Positions 5,978 through 9,368 of a stretch of DNA of 9,368 bases are shown here, piece by piece. The translations under genes were made by a program, and so were the position numbers. Numbering within the stretch: the stretch's first letter is position 1; each line of letters starts with the position of its first letter. A model generated the notes under the pieces. That model did no database searches. It was not told the DNA's origin and saw only the letters and a list, made by a program, of their open reading frames with translations. The DNA comes from an uncultured Erysipelotrichaceae bacterium (lineage in GTDB: Bacteria; Bacillota_I; Bacilli_A; Erysipelotrichales; Erysipelotrichaceae): NCBI GenBank assembly GCA_937874965.1, contig CALNCD010000202.1, positions 1 to 9,368 on the forward strand. Direction: 5' to 3'.

Positions 5978-6762
5978 TTTTTATCCAGCATTTGTTTAAG
6001 AATATGACCTTGCTCAACCAAGAAATACTTCAATATCCGAAGTTCTGAACCAACGGCGAAATGCGTAACACCTAGGTCAAGATATCGTTCCACTCCATTT
6101 GCTTCATTTAACTCAACGCGAGCGCTGACCCCCATGGACAATGCCGTTTGAATAACTTTGCGTTCAATGTCATTCACTAATTCTCTGCATTCTTTCATGT
6201 TCACCCCACAGTTCATTGAATAATCTGCAGGACCGAATTGAATGAAATCAACTCCTTTGACATTGCATATTTCTACGAGGTTTTCTACTGCGGCCTGTTT
6301 TTCGATCATAAAACCGATTATCACATCGTTCACATCATCTGCATAGTCAAGTTGATTTGAATACCCTTGATTTTTATGCAACCGCCTATTCACAAACCCA
6401 AGTTTACCCCCATGTTCAGGCGTTGCCGGCTTAATCAATCGAATCGTTTCAGCCACCTCATCAGCCGTTGTATGATCAGTAAACAGAATCCCTTGAAACC
6501 CTGAAGCAATGGCTTTCTGAGCAACATAGCCTCTGCACTCATAATCCACTTTCGCAATGCATGCCATGTTATGAAGCTCACTTGCCCTTGCAACATTCTC
6601 CAAGTCATAATGATCAAAAGGCGCATACTCACAAAGTAATTCGACATAATCGTATAATTCAGTTGCACCAACAACTTCAGTAATCATCGGCCACGTCGAA
6701 TTGATCCGTGTTCCTATGATCGGTTCACGGCGATTTATTTTTTCTCTCAAACACAGACTCAT
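5974..6762 (-). CDS. HpcH/HpaI-family aldolase-like protein with altered active site
   Basis: This 262-residue protein has the usual length and TIM-barrel pattern of HpcH/HpaI aldolases, class II enzymes that cleave 4-hydroxy-2-oxo acids to pyruvate (or a related oxo acid) plus an aldehyde. The metal ligands are in place: Glu154 in MIEKQAAVENL and Asp180 in FGPADYS. The C-terminal block YLDLGVTHFAVGSE (227-240) is typical. However, the motif that normally reads EHAP reads EYAP (45-48), so the catalytic His is Tyr46. The Arg that binds the substrate carboxylate in VVRP is Lys71 in IAKV. The Asp of the LDxG motif appears to be Ala86. These alignments are from memory of the E. coli HpaI sequence. 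The protein may bind metal and an oxo acid yet use different chemistry. A GGAGG ribosome binding site is at 6772-6776, and the start overlaps the previous stop by four bases (6759-6762). Confidence 0.9.
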   Translation of the reverse strand: MSLCLREKINRREPIIGTRINSTWPMITEVVGATELYDYVELLCEYAPFDHYDLENVARASELHNMACIAKVDYECRGYVAQKAIASGFQGILFTDHTTADEVAETIRLIKPATPEHGGKLGFVNRRLHKNQGYSNQLDYADDVNDVIIGFMIEKQAAVENLVEICNVKGVDFIQFGPADYSMNCGVNMKECRELVNDIERKVIQTALSMGVSARVELNEANGVERYLDLGVTHFAVGSELRILKYFLVEQGHILKQMLDKK

Positions 6763-7718
6763 CCCTGCTTACCTCCAAGTGATTCCATGATATTATCCAC
6801 TGCCATTCGCATCGTTTTCGTATCTGATTCAAATGATTTTGAAGCAGTATGAGGGGTCAATATAAAATTGTCTTGAGCAATCAGCTCATCAAGCAGCAAC
6901 GGGGGTTCAACCGAATACACATCAAAGCCAGCCGCAAACAGATGGTGGCTTTTCAAGGATTCCAGCAAAGCACGCTCATCCACGATACCTCCCCGCGATG
7001 TATTAATCAGAATAGCATTCTCCTTCATCCTTAAGAGAACCTCCTCATTAATCAGGTGGCGTGTTTCATCCGTCAAGGGCAGATGCAATGACACGATATC
7101 CGAAGCAGTTATCACCGATGCAAAGGAAGAAACGCTGACTTGGTACTCATCTTGAATCTCTGTTGAAACTGGAATGGAGTCATAAACAACAACATCCATC
7201 CCTATTCCTTTCGCAAGACGCGCAACCCGTTGACCAATATGGCCAAATCCTAGTATCCCAAGAGTTTTTCCTTCCAACTCCATACTATAAGCTCTTTCAT
7301 AAGTACGGTTCCATTGACCAAGTTTGACATTCATACCGTTTTTAACCAAGTTCTTTGTGCACGCAAACATCAAGGCAACTGCATATTCTGCAACAGCGCT
7401 GGAATTTGAACCGACAGTTCTTGTCACCGTAATTCCAAGTTCTTCAGCAACACTTAAATCGATATTGTCGACCCCAACACCATATTTCGCAATAGCCTTT
7501 AAACCAGGGCACTGTCTAAGCATAGCTTCATCAACGCAATCAACCCCGACAATAAGACCCGTGGCATCTTGAGCAGCGTTTACAAATTCCTCGTAGGAAA
7601 ACGCTTCGCCGGTATCATTCAATTGCACATCCCAGCCGTTCTCCATCAAACGCTGAATCTGATCTTTTCCACGATTCACAAATGTTCGGGGAGTAATGAG
7701 GATCTTTCCCTTTATCAT
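6759..7718 (-). CDS. D-2-hydroxyacid dehydrogenase, SerA-like (middle gene of operon)
   Basis: This 319-residue enzyme covers only the catalytic and nucleotide-binding domains of the phosphoglycerate dehydrogenase family, without the C-terminal ACT or ASB regulatory domains of many true SerA proteins. The substrate-binding segment is KYGVGVDNID (78-87). The NAD motif GFGHIG is at 157-162, with Asp180 at the end of the second strand predicting NAD. The catalytic residues are Arg242 (NTSRGG), Glu271 (SVEP) and His290 (TPHTA). It is clearly divergent from the other two dehydrogenases of the operon, so it is not a recent duplicate. A strong AAAGGAGG ribosome binding site (7723-7730) lies in the last codons of the previous gene, and the ATG overlaps that gene's stop by four bases (7715-7718). 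2-Oxo/2-hydroxy acid chemistry is well supported; a serine biosynthesis role is unlikely in this context. Confidence 0.93.
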   Translation of the reverse strand: MIKGKILITPRTFVNRGKDQIQRLMENGWDVQLNDTGEAFSYEEFVNAAQDATGLIVGVDCVDEAMLRQCPGLKAIAKYGVGVDNIDLSVAEELGITVTRTVGSNSSAVAEYAVALMFACTKNLVKNGMNVKLGQWNRTYERAYSMELEGKTLGILGFGHIGQRVARLAKGIGMDVVVYDSIPVSTEIQDEYQVSVSSFASVITASDIVSLHLPLTDETRHLINEEVLLRMKENAILINTSRGGIVDERALLESLKSHHLFAAGFDVYSVEPPLLLDELIAQDNFILTPHTASKSFESDTKTMRMAVDNIMESLGGKQG

Positions 7719-8446
7719 GCTGCCTCCTTTATCTCTACTAATTCTTTATCATAAACCCCATTCATGATTTTGATGACACACTCCATATCCTTCGTTTCAA
7801 GCATCCGTGCCTGTCTTAAGGACTCTATCTTTGCTAAATAACTGGCTTTTTCGAGGACTTCATCAAGGTACGACGCCGGAAATTTCACCGCTCCATTTTC
7901 GTCCATATGAATCATATCATTCGGTGAGACCTGCATTCCGCATACCTCTACTGGTGTATTTATCGCCCGCAGCGAAAATTTACCGTGACCAGCAGTCGTT
8001 CCTGTAATCATATACTGCATGGCTAAATGTCGAATTTCATCGACATCTCTGGATGGACCATCCGAAAGAACGCCAACAACGCCTGCAGTTTTAAATGCCG
8101 TCATCATATTCCCTCCCAAAAGTCCATTTATCTTAACGATATCCTCTGGGAAGTCTTGTTTCACGGCAACGATGACTGGACCTTCTATTCCAGCAATTAC
8201 GTGCAGTAAATCGGCAAATTTCAACGAGTTTCCATCCGGATCGGGCATTCCGTAAGTACACGTAACAACATGTCCGACTGTCCGTCCTAATTCAGGATAC
8301 ATACACTTTAATGTCTGATCCGTATACCAATGGCCATACCAAGGATGATACAGCCCTAGACAATAGTCCTTTCCTGGATAAGTTGCAACAACATTAGCGA
8401 TCGTTGGTGTATCAAACGCTTTAAGCGCCTCTAATTTAGTGTTCAT
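7715..8446 (-). CDS. RraA-family (HMG/CHA aldolase-like) protein
   Basis: This 243-residue protein belongs to the RraA/4-hydroxy-4-methyl-2-oxoglutarate aldolase family. Members are metal-dependent pyruvate aldolases and oxaloacetate decarboxylases, or, in enterobacteria, inhibitors of RNase E. The core GGNMMTAFKTAGVVGVLSDG is at 111-130, followed by the substrate- and metal-binding pair Arg133-Asp134 (PSRDVDEI). The C-terminal strand motif MDENGAVKFP (181-190) is also present. Retention of the Arg-Asp pair and the operon context favour an enzyme over an RNase regulator. An insertion rich in Tyr and Trp (about 28-45) follows the N-terminal helix. I chose the ATG at 8444-8446, which follows a GGAG by about 12 bases and begins where family members usually begin. 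An in-frame GTG at 8468-8470 would add 8 residues. The start overlaps the preceding gene by 11 bases. Confidence 0.9.
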   Translation of the reverse strand: MNTKLEALKAFDTPTIANVVATYPGKDYCLGLYHPWYGHWYTDQTLKCMYPELGRTVGHVVTCTYGMPDPDGNSLKFADLLHVIAGIEGPVIVAVKQDFPEDIVKINGLLGGNMMTAFKTAGVVGVLSDGPSRDVDEIRHLAMQYMITGTTAGHGKFSLRAINTPVEVCGMQVSPNDMIHMDENGAVKFPASYLDEVLEKASYLAKIESLRQARMLETKDMECVIKIMNGVYDKELVEIKEAA

Positions 8447-9368
8447 CGCCGATTCGCTCTCCAATAACACTCAAGGGAACCCCCCCTCTGTTAAACCTGA
8501 TAAGATCATTGACAAAACACGAACACATGCCAAAATTACACTCCACTGTATTCGCACCGATATGAGGTGTTATTATGACATTTCCCAAAGAAAGTAATTC
8601 ATGATTGACTGACATCGGCTCATCAGAAGTTACATCCGCACAATAGCCGCCGATCCGATCATGGCTTAATGCCTTATAAAGCGCCTTCTCATCAACCAAT
8701 TGTCCTCGCGCTGAGTTCAGCAGAATTGCAGATTTTTTCATAATTTTCAGCGTGTCTTCATTAATGATATGTTTTGTTTCTTCCGTTAAATTCATATGCA
8801 GAGAAATAATATCCGATTGAATAAGCAACGTTTTCAGTTCAACCTTAATTCCTCCATATTTCGCAATATCTTCTTCATCCAGATAGGGATCATAAACAAG
8901 CAATTCACACTCAAATCCACAATGAAGTAATCGAGCAAAGGTTCTCCCAATGTTCCCGAAGCCGATCACGCCCACTGTTTTCCCATGAATACGAGTTCCA
9001 AGAAATCGCTTCCGTTCGACACTCCACTCCCCTTGAATGACTGCATTTTGCGAAACACCGATCTTACGGGCCATCGATAAAAGCAGCGTTAAAGCAAGTT
9101 CAGCAACATCTTCTTTCTCAACAGCTGCTGGAATATTACTGACAAGGACACCTTGTCCATTTGCAGCTTTGATGTCGATATTATCATAACCTATTCCAAA
9201 CCGCGCTATATATTCCAAATTGGCGCAGTTTTCAAAGAAATCATGTGAATAGATCGGCGTCGGCCCGGTAACGATATACGCATAATCACCCAACATCGCA
9301 CACAGTTGTTTCGTATTGACCGTTTTATCAATCTCGATGAAATCAACCCGTCCAATTTGATCAGTAAG
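8436..9368 (-). CDS. D-2-hydroxyacid dehydrogenase, 5' end beyond window (first visible gene of operon)
   Basis: The frame stays open to the right edge, so the Met at 9294-9296 is internal; 310 residues are visible and perhaps 10-25 are missing at the N terminus. It belongs to the D-isomer 2-hydroxyacid dehydrogenase family. Counted from the window edge, it has a substrate loop RFGIGYDNID (56-65), a nucleotide motif GFGNIG (136-141), Asp160 at the end of the second strand (predicting NAD), Arg221 (NSARGQ), Glu250 (SDEP) and His269 (TPHIGA). All catalytic residues are therefore present. It has no room for C-terminal regulatory domains. It differs strongly from the two other dehydrogenases downstream. 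The gene overlaps the start of the RraA-family gene, which indicates co-translation. The operon promoter must lie outside the window. Confidence 0.92.
   Translation of the reverse strand, partial: LTDQIGRVDFIEIDKTVNTKQLCAMLGDYAYIVTGPTPIYSHDFFENCANLEYIARFGIGYDNIDIKAANGQGVLVSNIPAAVEKEDVAELALTLLLSMARKIGVSQNAVIQGEWSVERKRFLGTRIHGKTVGVIGFGNIGRTFARLLHCGFECELLVYDPYLDEEDIAKYGGIKVELKTLLIQSDIISLHMNLTEETKHIINEDTLKIMKKSAILLNSARGQLVDEKALYKALSHDRIGGYCADVTSDEPMSVNHELLSLGNVIITPHIGANTVECNFGMCSCFVNDLIRFNRGGVPLSVIGERIGDEH

Larger units (their letters stand above)
5030..9368 (-). other. Operon: three 2-hydroxyacid dehydrogenases and two aldolase-family proteins
   Basis: Five consecutive minus-strand genes overlap at every junction: about 11 bases at 8436-8446, then ATGA overlaps at 7715-7718, 6759-6762 and 5974-5977. 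A single terminator follows at 5002-5033, and no internal terminator or promoter gap is possible. This indicates one mRNA and coordinated, probably near-stoichiometric, expression. The order is dehydrogenase, RraA-like, dehydrogenase, HpcH/HpaI-like, dehydrogenase. The families suggest oxidation of 2-hydroxy acids to 2-oxo acids (or the reverse) combined with carbon-carbon cleavage or decarboxylation. No transporter, kinase or regulator is visible, so the pathway may extend beyond the right edge. Confidence 0.85.

Noticed and set aside
6759..7718. Naming the middle dehydrogenase serA
   Set aside because: It resembles phosphoglycerate dehydrogenase but lacks regulatory domains and sits in a catabolic-type operon with no serine genes, so the symbol would overstate the evidence.
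8468..8470. GTG start for the RraA-family gene
   Set aside because: It is possible, but it adds eight residues (LLESESA region) unlike the family N terminus and increases the overlap to 35 bases. The ATG at 8444-8446 fits better.
9294..9296. ATG as the start of the right-most dehydrogenase
   Set aside because: The frame continues without a stop to base 9368 with family-like residues, and this start would delete part of the substrate-binding domain. The gene is therefore treated as cut by the window edge.
1..9368. CRISPR array, transposon or phage genes
   Set aside because: No regularly spaced repeats, transposase or integrase motifs, terminal inverted repeats or phage structural genes were seen.

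Overview
The window suggests a chromosomal segment of a low-to-moderate G+C Gram-positive bacterium (Bacillota). The evidence is strong AGGAGG-type ribosome binding sites, TTGACA/TATAAT-type promoters, T-tailed hairpin terminators, tRNA genes with encoded CCA, and a secreted serine protease with a Gram-positive-style signal peptide. I cannot name the genus. Every protein gene is on the minus strand, so transcription runs from high to low coordinates. The only plus-strand gene is a tRNA-Arg.

Layout from right to left. (1) 9368-5030 is a tightly overlapped five-gene operon: a D-2-hydroxyacid dehydrogenase cut by the window edge, an RraA-family (HMG/CHA aldolase-like) protein, a second D-2-hydroxyacid dehydrogenase, an HpcH/HpaI-family aldolase-like protein and a third D-2-hydroxyacid dehydrogenase. 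The operon ends in a T-tailed hairpin that overlaps the last stop codon. (2) About 5000-2780 is A+T-rich. It holds a single gene for a secreted trypsin-fold (alpha-lytic-protease-like) serine protease with its own consensus promoter and terminator, flanked by two gene-poor stretches. (3) 2672-2747 is tRNA-Arg(CCT) on the plus strand, with a -10 box and terminator. (4) 2638-60 holds a BaiN/HI0933-family flavoprotein, a four-helix membrane protein built from a duplicated module, and a small unknown protein translationally coupled to it. (5) At the left edge, the first 22 bases on the minus strand are the 5' end of a tRNA-Leu whose promoter overlaps the end of the small gene.

The most interesting unit is the operon. 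Three mutually divergent NAD(P)-dependent 2-hydroxyacid dehydrogenases sit with two unrelated families that usually perform metal-dependent retro-aldol cleavage or decarboxylation of 2-oxo acids. This fits a catabolic or salvage route in which 2-hydroxy acids are oxidised to 2-oxo acids and then cleaved. I do not recognise the combination as a described pathway. The HpcH/HpaI member appears to lack the usual catalytic His, Asp and Arg while keeping the metal ligands, so its chemistry may differ from the family. The substrate cannot be read from the sequence, and the operon promoter and any transporter or regulator lie beyond the right edge.
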